This document shows, one piece after another, positions 44,149 to 53,594 of a stretch of DNA of 64,000 nt (its first letter is position 1; every line of letters starts with the position of its first letter). The translations under genes and the position numbers were made by a program. Source of the DNA: Mycobacterium sp. DL440 (GTDB lineage: Bacteria; Actinomycetota; Actinomycetes; Mycobacteriales; Mycobacteriaceae); contig NZ_CP050191.1 in NCBI RefSeq assembly GCF_011745145.1, positions 709,991 to 773,990 on the forward strand. Reading direction: 5' to 3'. Below the pieces are notes generated by a model. That model did not search any database. It saw only the letters and a program-made list of their open reading frames with translations, and was not told the origin of the DNA.

Positions 44149-45378
44149 ATGCAGAAACCGATGACCGGGGTGCGCGTCCTGGAAGTCGCGCAGTTCACCT
44201 TCGTGCCCTCGGCGGGCGCCGTGCTCGCGGACTGGGGTGCCGACGTCATCAAGATCGAGAACCCCGTGACAGGCGATGGGCAACGGGGGCTGGTGACTGT
44301 CAGCGGTCGCTCGGCCACTGCGCCGGGGGTCGCGTTTGCGCCGATGATCGAGGCACCGAACCGCGGCAAGCGCAGCGTCGGCCTGTCCCTTGCTCTCAAC
44401 CAGTCGCGCCCGGTGTTCGAGGAGCTTGTCCGTCGCAGCGATGTTTTCCTGACCAACTATCTACCGCAGGCGCAGGCCAAGCTACGCATCGACCTCGATG
44501 AGATCCGGCGGATCAACCCGGCGATCATCTACGTCGCCGGCAGCGGATTCGGCAGCGAAGGGCCCGACCGGGATGCCGGCGCTCACGATGTGACGGCGTT
44601 CTGGGCACGTTCGGGCAGTGCCGACGGGGTGACGCCCACCGAATCGGAAGTGCCGACGGGCATGCCTGCCGGCGGATACGGCGACAACATGGGCGGGATC
44701 ACCATCGCGGGCGCGGTGGCCGCGGCGCTGTATGGCAGGCAAGCGACGGGGCAAACCTCCGTCATCGACGTCTCTCTGCTGGCAGTAGGGGCGTGGGCCA
44801 ATCAGTTCAACCTGAACCTGGCGATGCTGTATGACTGCCCCCTTCCCAAGATCGATCACCGCGGCCAGGCCCCCGGCAACCCGCTGACCGGGGCCTACCG
44901 GTGCTCGGATGGCCGGTTCATCCAGTTGTCGATGCTGCAGCCGACCCGCTACTGGTCGCCGATATGCCGGCTGTTCGGTCTGGAGGAAGCTGCCGACGAC
45001 GAGCGGTTCGCCTCGCTGGAGTCGCTGGCGGCGCACGCCGACGAGGCCACGGCATTGATATCGACGGCGGTCGGTGCGCGGACCTTCGAAGAGTGCAAAC
45101 ACCTACTCAACCTGTCCGGCGGCCAGTGGGCGCCGGTGCAGGATGCCTGGGAGGCGGCCAACGACGAGTCGTTGATCGCCAACGGACGCATCGCCGATGT
45201 CGTTGATGCACAGGGTAATAAACAGCGGTTGGTGGCCAACCCGGTGAAGTTCGACGAGGCGGCCGCCCATCTCACCCGCGCACCGATGTTCGCCGAACAC
45301 ACCGACGAGGTGTTGCGGGAGTTGGGTATTGGTGATCACGACCTGATCGAGTTGAAAATCGAAGGCGCCATCACCTGA
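44149..45378 (+). CDS. CaiB/BaiF-type (class III) CoA transferase
   Basis: 409 residues, paralogue of the protein at 30721-31953: near-identical N-terminus (VRVLEVAQFTFVPSAGAVLA), the same GYGDNMGG catalytic-Asp loop near residue 180, and a matching C-terminus ending KIEGAIT. It stands alone on the plus strand, convergent with the thioesterase gene. Acid substrate unknown. Confidence 0.9.
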   Translation: MQKPMTGVRVLEVAQFTFVPSAGAVLADWGADVIKIENPVTGDGQRGLVTVSGRSATAPGVAFAPMIEAPNRGKRSVGLSLALNQSRPVFEELVRRSDVFLTNYLPQAQAKLRIDLDEIRRINPAIIYVAGSGFGSEGPDRDAGAHDVTAFWARSGSADGVTPTESEVPTGMPAGGYGDNMGGITIAGAVAAALYGRQATGQTSVIDVSLLAVGAWANQFNLNLAMLYDCPLPKIDHRGQAPGNPLTGAYRCSDGRFIQLSMLQPTRYWSPICRLFGLEEAADDERFASLESLAAHADEATALISTAVGARTFEECKHLLNLSGGQWAPVQDAWEAANDESLIANGRIADVVDAQGNKQRLVANPVKFDEAAAHLTRAPMFAEHTDEVLRELGIGDHDLIELKIEGAIT

Positions 45379-45417
45379 GGCTCACCGGGTCAGCCCGGCG
45401 GTTCGCGGATGTACCGC

Positions 45418-46239
45418 TCAGGTCGGCAGCAGCGACGGTGGTGGTGTGAATCCGGGGTTTATCAACGTCGTTGCCATGCCGCTGCCGACGGGCCCCGCCT
45501 TGTCGAACAGCGTGGCGACGCCGGTGCCGACCCCTTCATGGCCGTAGTGTGTCACCGCCGCCAAACCAATGTAGGGACCTTCTGGCAACCGGCTGAGCGT
45601 GAGGGTGTAGTCGGTGTTGATGAATTGCAGTCCGTCGGCGCCCCAATGGGTTATCGAGCTGGTCACGTCCCCGGCCATCGCGGCGCGCGTGAAAGGGGAC
45701 AGCGGCTCGTCGTCGACGAGCGACTTGGTCTCCCGCACCCATGCGAACTTCTGTCCACCGTGCCTCCACTCGTCGCCCCCGACACCCGGACTGCCTGCAA
45801 CCGGATCGCGGCCGTAGGAGTGGAACAGCATGAGGTGGTCGTCGTTCGGCATGTCGAGTTCCGCAGGGATTTCCGGCATCGTCATTGGCGTTGTCCACAC
45901 CTTGTCTGTGGTGTGCTCGCTGTGGCGGAGGAACAAGGCGCTGGCCCGTGCCACCATGACGTCGTTCTGAGTCATCACCGCGTCGACGAGCCGAAGTCTG
46001 CGTCCGTCACGCACCACCGATGAATGCACCTGCAGGGGTGACAGCGCGACGGGTCTGAGCAGGTCGACTGTCAGCCGGGCGGGCTGCAGATCGGTATCGG
46101 CATCGTTGACTTCCTGCTCGACCGCTCGCCCGAGCAACCCGCCGACGTAGTGACCACTGAGTGATGGACCCCATGGCCCGCGCGCCAAACTGGTCGGCAC
46201 GTAACTATCGCCGTCGGTGACGAAGAAACAACTCTGCAC
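45418..46239 (-). CDS. Acyl-CoA thioesterase-like, double hotdog protein
   Basis: 273 residues. N-terminal block GPWGPSLSGHYVGGLLGRAVEQ near residue 22 and RLTVDLLRPVALSPLQVHSSV near 55 match TesB-like thioesterase-family proteins; the C-terminal hotdog has FINTDYTLTLSRLPEGPYIG and a DKAGPVG turn. Hydrolyses or binds acyl-CoA in the cytoplasm. Its GTG directly follows the stop of the hydrolase gene, so it is the last gene of the leftward operon from 57247. Confidence 0.8.
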   Translation of the reverse strand: MQSCFFVTDGDSYVPTSLARGPWGPSLSGHYVGGLLGRAVEQEVNDADTDLQPARLTVDLLRPVALSPLQVHSSVVRDGRRLRLVDAVMTQNDVMVARASALFLRHSEHTTDKVWTTPMTMPEIPAELDMPNDDHLMLFHSYGRDPVAGSPGVGGDEWRHGGQKFAWVRETKSLVDDEPLSPFTRAAMAGDVTSSITHWGADGLQFINTDYTLTLSRLPEGPYIGLAAVTHYGHEGVGTGVATLFDKAGPVGSGMATTLINPGFTPPPSLLPT

Positions 46240-46983
46240 TCACCCTTCTCCTCTCAGCTGGCACCGCTCGATAAGTATGCGTGCCAGTTGTTCCGGGTGA
46301 CTGATCATCACATCGTGGCAGGCATCGACGGGGATCACGTCCTGTATCCCACCGAGTGCTGCGATGCTCGCCAGCTGGGAATTCAGCGACAGCGCCCGAT
46401 CATGGGTGGTCAGAATCCACGTGCGCGGCACCTCGTCGGGAAGTCCGCTGCGGTCGACGGGTTCGGCAGGAATCCGGGCCGACTCCGCGTAGAGCCGCGA
46501 CATCGCGAACTGGCGTTGTGCGCGTGTCATGCCATTGCAGAAGGCGTATTGCGCCGCGAGCCGTGGCACCTTCACCGGGTCGCCCGCTTTGGCGGCACGT
46601 CGGGCGAAGAACGCCAAGGGGCCGCCGAGAGTGTCCACGATCGCTTGGCCTTGCCGCGGTATGAAAGCAGTCGCCAGGATCATCTCCCGCACCCGCGTCG
46701 AGCCGAGTTTGGCGACCACACCCGGCACCGTGACCCCTGCCATCGAGTGGCCGACGATCACGATGTCACCAAGACCTGCGTCTTCGATATCGGCGACGAC
46801 CGAATCGACCCACTCACCGATAGTGGCGGTGGCGAGATTTCCGGGCTTGTTGCCATGGCCTGGCAGGTCTACCGCGAGGACACGCAATTCTGGCTCTTGG
46901 CAGCGTAGCTCGGCGATGGTCAATTCCCAGCAATCGGCGGCGTGTTCTCCGCCGTGGACGAGGACGAGGTCGGGCAGGGTCAC
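46240..46983 (-). CDS. Alpha/beta hydrolase
   Basis: 247 residues. Oxyanion HGG in LVLVHGGEHAADCWE at residue 10, nucleophile elbow VGHSMAG with Ser near 85, acid Asp near 195 (TTHDRALS) and His near 225 (DACHDVMISHPEQLA). The GTG at 46983 is chosen; the longer open frame runs through the LLM gene and has no homology. Esterase-like enzyme related to hydroxynitrile-lyase/MES-type hydrolases; substrate unknown. Confidence 0.85.
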   Translation of the reverse strand: MTLPDLVLVHGGEHAADCWELTIAELRCQEPELRVLAVDLPGHGNKPGNLATATIGEWVDSVVADIEDAGLGDIVIVGHSMAGVTVPGVVAKLGSTRVREMILATAFIPRQGQAIVDTLGGPLAFFARRAAKAGDPVKVPRLAAQYAFCNGMTRAQRQFAMSRLYAESARIPAEPVDRSGLPDEVPRTWILTTHDRALSLNSQLASIAALGGIQDVIPVDACHDVMISHPEQLARILIERCQLRGEG

Positions 46984-46997
46984 GGGCGGCAGTCCTC

Positions 46998-47909
46998 TCA
47001 GCGGTCGATCAGCTGCGATGCCAGCACGTCGATATCGGTGCGGAAGTCGCTGAAACTCCGGCTGGACGGCTCGATGGTGATCCAGGTGACGCCCGCCTCG
47101 GCGTAGGCGTCCAGCTTGGGCTGCACGGCGTTTGTGAACGCGGTGCAGTCGCCGCTGGCGAGCAGGTCTGCCTCGAACGGCACGAACGACACGTCGGCCG
47201 GGCCACGGTCGAGCTCGGCCCGCCGCTTGTTCACCGCTCCGATCCACTCGGCCAGTGTGGCGATGTCTTCCAGTGGTCGAGCCCGGGTGATGGCGGCCAT
47301 CTCGCCCGACGCAGCCATCGGCATCCAGCCGTCGGCCACCTCGATGGCCCGGCGCTGTGCGGCGGCGCTGTTGCCGCCGATCCAGATCGGGGGGCCACCG
47401 TTCGTCAGTGGTGGCGGAAGCGCGATGTGTCCGCTCACCCCGAATTCCGGACCGTCGTGGTCGACGCCGGCCCAGGTCGACCGCCACGCCGCGATCGCCT
47501 CGTCCAGCAGTGCGCCGCGACGACCGAAATCGGCTCCCAGCGCCTCGAATTCGGACTTCAGGTAGCCGGCACCGGTGCCCAGGGTGAAACGGCCTCCTGA
47601 CAGCAGGTCCAGACTCGCGGCTCCCTTGGCCGTCAAGTACGGGCTGCGGTAACCCGACACCAGGATGTAGGTCATCACCCGGATGCGGGTGGTCGCGGCA
47701 GCGGCGAAACTCAACGATACGAGCGGGTCGAACGCGTGGTGGCCACCGTGGGCCAACCACTCCTTGTCGGGGTAGGGGTGCTCCGACATTGCGAATCCGT
47801 CGAAGCCGGCCTCTTCGACCAGCCGCGCGATATCGCCGATCGCGGCGCCCTCGGACCACCGATTCCAATGCTTGACCGCCCGCATTGGGAACATCAGGTT
47901 GTAACGCAC
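46998..47909 (-). CDS. LLM-class oxidoreductase (luciferase-like, F420- or flavin-dependent)
   Basis: 303 residues, GTG start. Luciferase-like TIM barrel with LVEEAGFDGFAMSEHPY near residue 35, SGGRFTLGTGAGYLKSEFEALG near 110 (split over the conserved GxGxG-like loop) and PPIWIGGNS near 175. In mycobacteria most of this group use F420. With a flavin reductase gene three genes upstream, an FMN-dependent monooxygenase role is also possible. Part of the leftward operon. Confidence 0.87.
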   Translation of the reverse strand: MRYNLMFPMRAVKHWNRWSEGAAIGDIARLVEEAGFDGFAMSEHPYPDKEWLAHGGHHAFDPLVSLSFAAAATTRIRVMTYILVSGYRSPYLTAKGAASLDLLSGGRFTLGTGAGYLKSEFEALGADFGRRGALLDEAIAAWRSTWAGVDHDGPEFGVSGHIALPPPLTNGGPPIWIGGNSAAAQRRAIEVADGWMPMAASGEMAAITRARPLEDIATLAEWIGAVNKRRAELDRGPADVSFVPFEADLLASGDCTAFTNAVQPKLDAYAEAGVTWITIEPSSRSFSDFRTDIDVLASQLIDR

Positions 47910-47945
47910 GTGACCCCTATCACCGACAATTAGCGAACTATATAA

Positions 47946-49112
47946 CTATCTCAGCAATGATCTGGCAATGACCTCGCGCTGAACTTCTGTGGCACCCTCA
48001 CCGAGCCGCTTGACCCGCAGGTCCCGGAACCACCGTTCCAGCGGCAGCTCTGCGGAAATACCCAGCGCGCCATGGAGTTGGATGCACCGATCCAGCACTT
48101 TGTAGGCCGCCTCGGTGCCGTACATCTTGGCCACCGACGCGTCCACCCGGACGTTGCGGCCCAGGTCGGCGTTCCAGGCTGCCTGGTACATCAGGAGCCG
48201 GGCGGCGCGCAGCTCCACTTCACTGTCCACCAGCATCCACTGCACGCCCTGCTTATCGGCCAGCCGGCCGCCGAACACGTCGCGGTCCTTGGCCCACTGG
48301 CAGGCCAGGTCCAGTGCACTCTGAGCGATCCCGATCGGCCCGGCGGCGTAGATGATCCTGCCGTGGATGAGGAAGTCACTCGCCAGTGAAAAGCCCTGTC
48401 CCTCTGCGCCGATCAGCTGATCGCCCGGCAGCCGCACGTTGTCGAAGTGCAGTTCGTACGGGGCGAAGGAGGCCATCACCGGGATACGACTGAATGTGAC
48501 GCCGGGGGTGTCCTTCTCCAGGATGAACGCCGAGATCCCCTGGCGACCTTCACCGGTGCGGGCGTACACCACCCCCCAGTCGGCGCCGGGTGCGTGTGAG
48601 ATCCACATCTTGGACCCGTTGAGCAGATAACCGTCACCGTCCCGCGTGGCCTTGAGCTTGATCGCCCGCGCCGGATCGGAGCCGCCGGAGGCTTCGGTGA
48701 TAGCGGTGTACGCCTTGGACATCGTGCCATCGATGATCGGCTTGGCATACTTCTCGAACTGTTCGGTCGAGGCCTTGAACATGATGTTGGGTGGGTTGCC
48801 TCCGAACGCGCCGAGCGCCGGGAAGAACGCTCCCATCCGGCATTTCGCCGCCTCCTCGGCAACCACAACCTGGCCGAGCACGCTCAGCCCGGCGCCGCCG
48901 TACTCTGCGGGAGTCTGGAGTGCCCACAGTCCGAGCTCACGCGCTTTCGCCTGCAGCTCGACCAGCTGCTCGCGGGGCAGCCCCACAGTGTCGTGGTCGA
49001 GTTTCTCCTCGAGTGGATGCACGTGTGCGTCCATGAACCGCCGCACGGTATCGCGCAGCATCACCAACTCGTCGGGCAGCTCCCACGCCCCGCTGGACTG
49101 TTCGTCGGCCAT
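47946..49112 (-). CDS. Acyl-CoA dehydrogenase
   Basis: 388 residues from ATG 49112, whose TGATG overlap with the flavin reductase stop supports this start. Blocks: AITEASGGSDPARAIK near residue 130, GYLLNGSKMWISH near 155, CIQLHGALGISAELPLERW near 345 and GEGATEVQREVIARSLLR at the end. The usual motif Gly-Gly before the catalytic region is changed to HGALGIS, as in several steroid-cluster FadE proteins. Confidence 0.9.
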   Translation of the reverse strand: MADEQSSGAWELPDELVMLRDTVRRFMDAHVHPLEEKLDHDTVGLPREQLVELQAKARELGLWALQTPAEYGGAGLSVLGQVVVAEEAAKCRMGAFFPALGAFGGNPPNIMFKASTEQFEKYAKPIIDGTMSKAYTAITEASGGSDPARAIKLKATRDGDGYLLNGSKMWISHAPGADWGVVYARTGEGRQGISAFILEKDTPGVTFSRIPVMASFAPYELHFDNVRLPGDQLIGAEGQGFSLASDFLIHGRIIYAAGPIGIAQSALDLACQWAKDRDVFGGRLADKQGVQWMLVDSEVELRAARLLMYQAAWNADLGRNVRVDASVAKMYGTEAAYKVLDRCIQLHGALGISAELPLERWFRDLRVKRLGEGATEVQREVIARSLLR

Positions 49113-49702
49113 CAGGCTCGAGCCGCGGCGGCCGCCCGCAGGTCCCGTGCGCTCTGTAGTTGCGGCTCGTGATTGGCTTCGTACTGCTCGATCCATTCGT
49201 GTGGCAGCTTGCCCCACGCCTCGCCGATGCGGAGCCGCTGCTCGGTGCTGAACACCTCGGCGGCCACCACGTCACCGACGAAGATGGTGTTCTCGTCGTT
49301 GTCGAGCGAGCCGGTGATGCGGCACTCGACGTAGCTGTGCGCGTCGAGCAGGATCGGCGCCCCGGTGACCCCGGCCTTGGTGCGCAGCTTGGCGATCTTG
49401 TCGCCATCGCGGCCCGAGCTGCCGCCCAGCGTCATCAGGATGTCCATCGAGGCGTCGATCTCCTCCGGGCCGGCCGACAGCATGTGCATCACGAAAATGC
49501 CTGAGTTGACCAACATGTCGTGCGTCCGGTTGTACTTGGTCAGGCTGACTGTGGCGCGGGGCAGCTCGGGGACGATGCTGGCCGAGCCTGCCGACAGCGA
49601 CATCAGGCCGTTCGCGAAGCCGTTGTCGATGGTGGTGATCGCCACCGGGAAGGGTCGTAGGCCGGCCAGTACCTTGTCGGCGGCCGGGAGGTCGATTGTC
49701 AT
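49112..49702 (-). CDS. Flavin reductase family protein
   Basis: 196 residues. FMN-binding split barrel: RPFPVAITTI near residue 15, NGLMSLSAGSASIVP near 30 and NSGIFVMHML near 65. Supplies reduced FMN to a two-component monooxygenase or acts as reductase for the oxygenase system. Start ATG 49702 has GGAGAGACAC upstream; the longer frame overlaps the aldehyde dehydrogenase gene. Confidence 0.85.
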   Translation of the reverse strand: MTIDLPAADKVLAGLRPFPVAITTIDNGFANGLMSLSAGSASIVPELPRATVSLTKYNRTHDMLVNSGIFVMHMLSAGPEEIDASMDILMTLGGSSGRDGDKIAKLRTKAGVTGAPILLDAHSYVECRITGSLDNDENTIFVGDVVAAEVFSTEQRLRIGEAWGKLPHEWIEQYEANHEPQLQSARDLRAAAAARA

Positions 49703-49724
49703 GTGTCTCTCCTTTGTTGATTCG

Positions 49725-51215
49725 CTACCCGAGGGTGAACGGGTCGCGGGTTGCCCCGGACAGCTCCACCCACACCGCTTTGGTTTCGGTGAAGTCCTTG
49801 ACGGCATCGATACCGTTCTCCCGGCCGATACCGCTGTGGCCGACGCCGCCGAACGGAACATGCGGTGCGACAACGCGATAGGCGTTGACCCACACCGTCC
49901 CGGCCCGAAGTTTGGCGGCAACGCGGTGGGCCCGGTGGACGTCCTTGGTCCATACCGATGCGGCTAACCCGAACTCGGTGGCATTGGCCGATGCAACGGC
50001 CTCGTCCTCGTCGGCGAACGTCATGACCGCCAGCACGGGGCCGAAGATCTCTTCGGCGACAGCCCGCATCGACGGGTCGACGCCGGTCAGCACCGTCGGT
50101 TTGACGAAGAAGCCACCCAGTTCACCGGCCGGCTCGCCACCGTAGGCGACGGTGGCGCCCTCCTCGCGAGCAGACGCGAAGTGCGACAACACTTTCTCGT
50201 ATTGCGGCTGATTCGACACCGGCCCCATCTCGGTCGCCGGATCTTTCGGATCGCCGAGTTTGATGGTGGCCGCGCGAGCGACGATGCGCTGGACCAACGC
50301 GTCGGCGACGCTTTCGTGGACCAGCAATCGCGACCCGGCCAGGCAGGTCTGCCCGGTGGCAGCGAACACGCCGGCGATCACGCCGTTGGCCGCGGCGTCA
50401 AGGTCCGCATCTCCGAAGACCACCTGCGCTGACTTGCCGCCGAGCTCCAGGGTGAACCGGGTCATGTTCTCGACCGCGGCCTTGCCAACGCGGATCCCGG
50501 TGTCCGTCGACCCGGTGAACGCGACCTTGTCGACACCTGGATGCGAGGCCAGCGCGGCCCCGGTCTGTGGGCCCCAACCGGTGACGACATTGATCACCCC
50601 CGGCGGAAAACCGGCCTCAGCGAACAGCTTTGCGAACGCCAGCGTGGAGGTAGGGGTGTGGTCGCTGGGTTTGACCACGAAGGTGCAGCCCGCGGCGAGA
50701 CCGGCTGCCAGCTTCCAGGTCAACAGCAGCAGGGGCGAGTTCCACGGGGTGATCGCCCCGACGACGCCGACCGGTTCGTGCCGGGTATAGACGAGATAGT
50801 TGGGCTTATCGGTGGGTACCACATCGCCCTGCAGCTTGTCGGCCAGCCCCGCGTAATAGAAGTAGTAATCCGGCAGCGCCCGCATCTGTCCGACCATCTC
50901 GCGGGTCAGCTTGCCGCCGTCGCGCACCTCCAGCTCGGCCAGCTGCTCGGCGTCACGAGCGATGAGCTCGCCGAGGCGCCATAGCAGCTTGCCGCGCGCG
51001 GTCGCGGTGAGCGCACCCCAGGGCCCGTCCAGCGCGGCACGGGCCGCGGCCACCGCGCGGTCGACGTCGGCGGCATCCCCGTCGGGGACCCGGGCCCACG
51101 GTTGCCCGGTGAACGGGTCCACGCTCTCGTAAGTGGCCCCCGACGCGGCGGTCGTGGACTCGCCCCCGATCACCAGGTCAAACTCGACCAATTGCTGGGT
51201 GCTGATGTCAGCCAT
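49725..51215 (-). CDS. Aldehyde dehydrogenase
   Basis: NAD(P)-dependent oxidation of an aldehyde to the acid. 496 residues. PWNSPLLLLTWKLA at 157-170, cofactor loop GSTDTG at 235-240, general base Glu257 in LELGGKSA and nucleophile Cys291 in GQTCLAG. C-terminal FGGVGHSGIGRENG is typical. Ten bases after the hydratase gene in the leftward operon; may make the acid for the CoA ligase, or clean up an aldehyde from retro-aldol cleavage by the thiolase-like protein. Confidence 0.95.
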   Translation of the reverse strand: MADISTQQLVEFDLVIGGESTTAASGATYESVDPFTGQPWARVPDGDAADVDRAVAAARAALDGPWGALTATARGKLLWRLGELIARDAEQLAELEVRDGGKLTREMVGQMRALPDYYFYYAGLADKLQGDVVPTDKPNYLVYTRHEPVGVVGAITPWNSPLLLLTWKLAAGLAAGCTFVVKPSDHTPTSTLAFAKLFAEAGFPPGVINVVTGWGPQTGAALASHPGVDKVAFTGSTDTGIRVGKAAVENMTRFTLELGGKSAQVVFGDADLDAAANGVIAGVFAATGQTCLAGSRLLVHESVADALVQRIVARAATIKLGDPKDPATEMGPVSNQPQYEKVLSHFASAREEGATVAYGGEPAGELGGFFVKPTVLTGVDPSMRAVAEEIFGPVLAVMTFADEDEAVASANATEFGLAASVWTKDVHRAHRVAAKLRAGTVWVNAYRVVAPHVPFGGVGHSGIGRENGIDAVKDFTETKAVWVELSGATRDPFTLG

Positions 51216-51224
51216 GCACGCTCC

Positions 51225-52007
51225 TCATCGAGTTCGCGGCTTCTTCTTGTTGTTGAGCGAATCGGGGACGGCGCCGGCATTGCCCAAGTCGGTGTAGAAC
51301 TTGCCGTGCCGTGCAGCGATCGTCGGAGGCAGGTCCCGCGCCTCCCACATGGCGCGCACCGTTCCCTGGATGCCGGCGGGCCGTCGCGCGGCGATCTCGG
51401 TGGCCAATTCGGCTGCCCGCGACCGGAGTTGGTCGTCGGGGACGATCTCGGTGACAATGCCGATCCGCAGTGCGGTCTGAGCTGTCATCCGTTCCTCGCT
51501 GCCCAGTAGGGCCCAGCGCATCACCTCGCCATAGGGCACGCCGAGGGGAAGCATCCCCATCGGCTCCAGTGCAGAGACGATGCCCGCGTTGGCGTGAGGG
51601 TCGAAGAACGTGGTGGTCTCGGCGCAGATCGAGAAGTCACATTCGTTGACGAAGTACATCGCACCGCCGGCGACGATGCCGTGCAGTGCGGCGATCACCG
51701 GCTTCCACACCTTGTGCGCCTTCGGTCCCAGCAGCTCGCCCGGATCCTCCTGGTTGAAGACGGACTTGTGTTTCCACCAAGTCCCCTGGGCGACGTCGAT
51801 GCCGGTGCAGAAGGCGCGCTCACCGTTGGCTTGTAGCACTGCGACGTGGATGTCGTCGTCGTCGCGGACCCGGGCCCACACCGTGGCGAGATCGGCAGCC
51901 ATCTGTTCGGTGAAGCTGTTCAACTTCTCGGGACGGTTGAGCGCCACGGTGGCGACGTGGTCGCCCACGTGAAACTCGATGGTGCTCAGGCTGGTCGTGT
52001 CGGTCAC
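51225..52007 (-). CDS. Enoyl-CoA hydratase/isomerase family protein (feruloyl-CoA hydratase-like)
   Basis: 260 residues. Oxyanion segments CTGIDVAQG near residue 68 and HGIVAGGAMYFVNECDF near 110. The following EPMGMLPLGVPYGEVMRW has the Gly and Glu of crotonase active sites. Long basic C-terminus (NNKKKPRTR). Its GTG overlaps the CoA ligase stop by four bases (GTGA), implying the two act in sequence. Confidence 0.87.
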   Translation of the reverse strand: MTDTTSLSTIEFHVGDHVATVALNRPEKLNSFTEQMAADLATVWARVRDDDDIHVAVLQANGERAFCTGIDVAQGTWWKHKSVFNQEDPGELLGPKAHKVWKPVIAALHGIVAGGAMYFVNECDFSICAETTTFFDPHANAGIVSALEPMGMLPLGVPYGEVMRWALLGSEERMTAQTALRIGIVTEIVPDDQLRSRAAELATEIAARRPAGIQGTVRAMWEARDLPPTIAARHGKFYTDLGNAGAVPDSLNNKKKPRTR

Positions 52008-53578
52008 AGCTGCTCCTTTGTCGATCCGATGGATGCGGGCATCATCGCACCTCCATCGCCGACGTGGTTTACCTGGTTAGCGATCTCGCGTTTGAGGATC
52101 TTTCCGGCAGGGCCCAGCGGGAACTCACTCCAGAACAGGAACCGACGCGGCTGCTTGTAGCCGGCCAGCTCGGCGCGACACAGCGTGGCCAGTTCTGTGC
52201 TGAGCGCGTCCCGGTCGGTGACATCCGATTTGGGGATGACCACCGCGACCGGCGTCTCACCCCACTCCGGGTCGGGAGCTCCGACCACTGCCACCAGGTC
52301 GACGCCTGGGTGGTGCGCAATGACCCGTTCGATCTCGGCGGGATACACGTTGAAGCCACCGGAGATGATCATGTCGGTCTTGCGGCCGGTGATGTGCAGA
52401 TAGCCGTCCTCGTCGAGATAGCCGAGGTCGCCGCTGCGCAGCCCGTCTGGCCGGAACGTCTCGGCGGTCTGCTCGGGCCGGTTCCAGTACCCGACGGCGT
52501 TGGCGGGACTCGCGATCACGATCTCGCCGACTTCGCCGGTGGCGGCGTCGTCGCCGTCCGAGCCGACGATCCGGATCACGCACATCGGTGTTTCCCGACC
52601 GCAGGAAGTGGCGATCGACGTCCGGCCCGCGACGATATCGCGATGATCCTGCGGGGTGAGGATGGTGGCCTGCCCGCCGCATTCGGTCAGCCCGTAGCGC
52701 TGCTGCAGATCGCAGCCGAGCAGGTCCATCGCCTTGCGGGCCAGTCCAGGCGGCACGGGTGCCGAGCCGTAGGAGATCCGTCGCAGGCTGGACATGTCCC
52801 GCGGCGGCCCGTCCTCCAGGATGGCCAGGGCGCGGTGCAGCATGGTCGGGATGAAGGTGGTGAACGTAATTTTGCTGCGTTCGATCTCGTCGATCACGGC
52901 TTGCGGGTCGAAACGCTGGTGGATCACCATGGTCTGGCCGAGATACAGCCATGACACGGTGCGCACCATTCCGCCTGCGGTGAAGAACGGCGTGGTCGCC
53001 AGCATGATGTCCGAGCGATTGGCCTCGGTCACCAGATTGGTGTCGGCGGCCTGGTAGAGCAGTGCGCGATGGGTGTGCATCACCCCTTTTGCGCGGCCGG
53101 TGGTGCCGCTGGTGTAGAGGATCACGGCGACGTCATCTGGTGAGACATCAACCTGGAGGGCACTGGGATCCGCTGCGGCCAAGGCCGATTCGTACTCGGG
53201 TCCGATGGTCAGGACCTGGCTGAGGCCGGATAGTTCGTCAAGGAACTTGTCGCAGTGGTCGGCGTGGATGATCACCCCCCGCGCGCCGGAATCGTCGCGG
53301 ACGTGGGCGACCTCGTCGGGGGCGAGCCGGATGTTCACCGGAACGGCGACCAATCCCGCCTTGGCCAGGCCGAACGAGATTTCCGGCCATTCAATGCAGT
53401 TGCGGGCGATCACCATCACCCGGTCCCCGGGCGTCAGCCCCCGAGTGGTCAGGTGGTTGGCGAGCCGCCGGGCCCGTTCGTCGACCTGGGACCAGGTGTG
53501 TACTCGGTCGGCGTCGACGAGCGCGGTCTTGTCTGGGTAGCGGCGGGCGTTGTTGGCCGCGATGTCTCCGATGAGCAT
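52004..53578 (-). CDS. AMP-dependent acyl-CoA synthetase
   Basis: 524 residues. Adenylation motif LYTSGTTGRAKGVMHTHRA near residue 155, GLTECGGQATIL near 300, GLRSGDLGYLDEDGYLHIT near 380 and the catalytic Lys in PLGPAGKILKRE at the C-terminus. CoA activation of the acid substrate of this operon. Coupled to the hydratase gene downstream and 16 bases after the oxygenase beta gene. Confidence 0.93.
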   Translation of the reverse strand: MLIGDIAANNARRYPDKTALVDADRVHTWSQVDERARRLANHLTTRGLTPGDRVMVIARNCIEWPEISFGLAKAGLVAVPVNIRLAPDEVAHVRDDSGARGVIIHADHCDKFLDELSGLSQVLTIGPEYESALAAADPSALQVDVSPDDVAVILYTSGTTGRAKGVMHTHRALLYQAADTNLVTEANRSDIMLATTPFFTAGGMVRTVSWLYLGQTMVIHQRFDPQAVIDEIERSKITFTTFIPTMLHRALAILEDGPPRDMSSLRRISYGSAPVPPGLARKAMDLLGCDLQQRYGLTECGGQATILTPQDHRDIVAGRTSIATSCGRETPMCVIRIVGSDGDDAATGEVGEIVIASPANAVGYWNRPEQTAETFRPDGLRSGDLGYLDEDGYLHITGRKTDMIISGGFNVYPAEIERVIAHHPGVDLVAVVGAPDPEWGETPVAVVIPKSDVTDRDALSTELATLCRAELAGYKQPRRFLFWSEFPLGPAGKILKREIANQVNHVGDGGAMMPASIGSTKEQL

Positions 53579-53594
53579 CAGATCAGGAAGTCCT

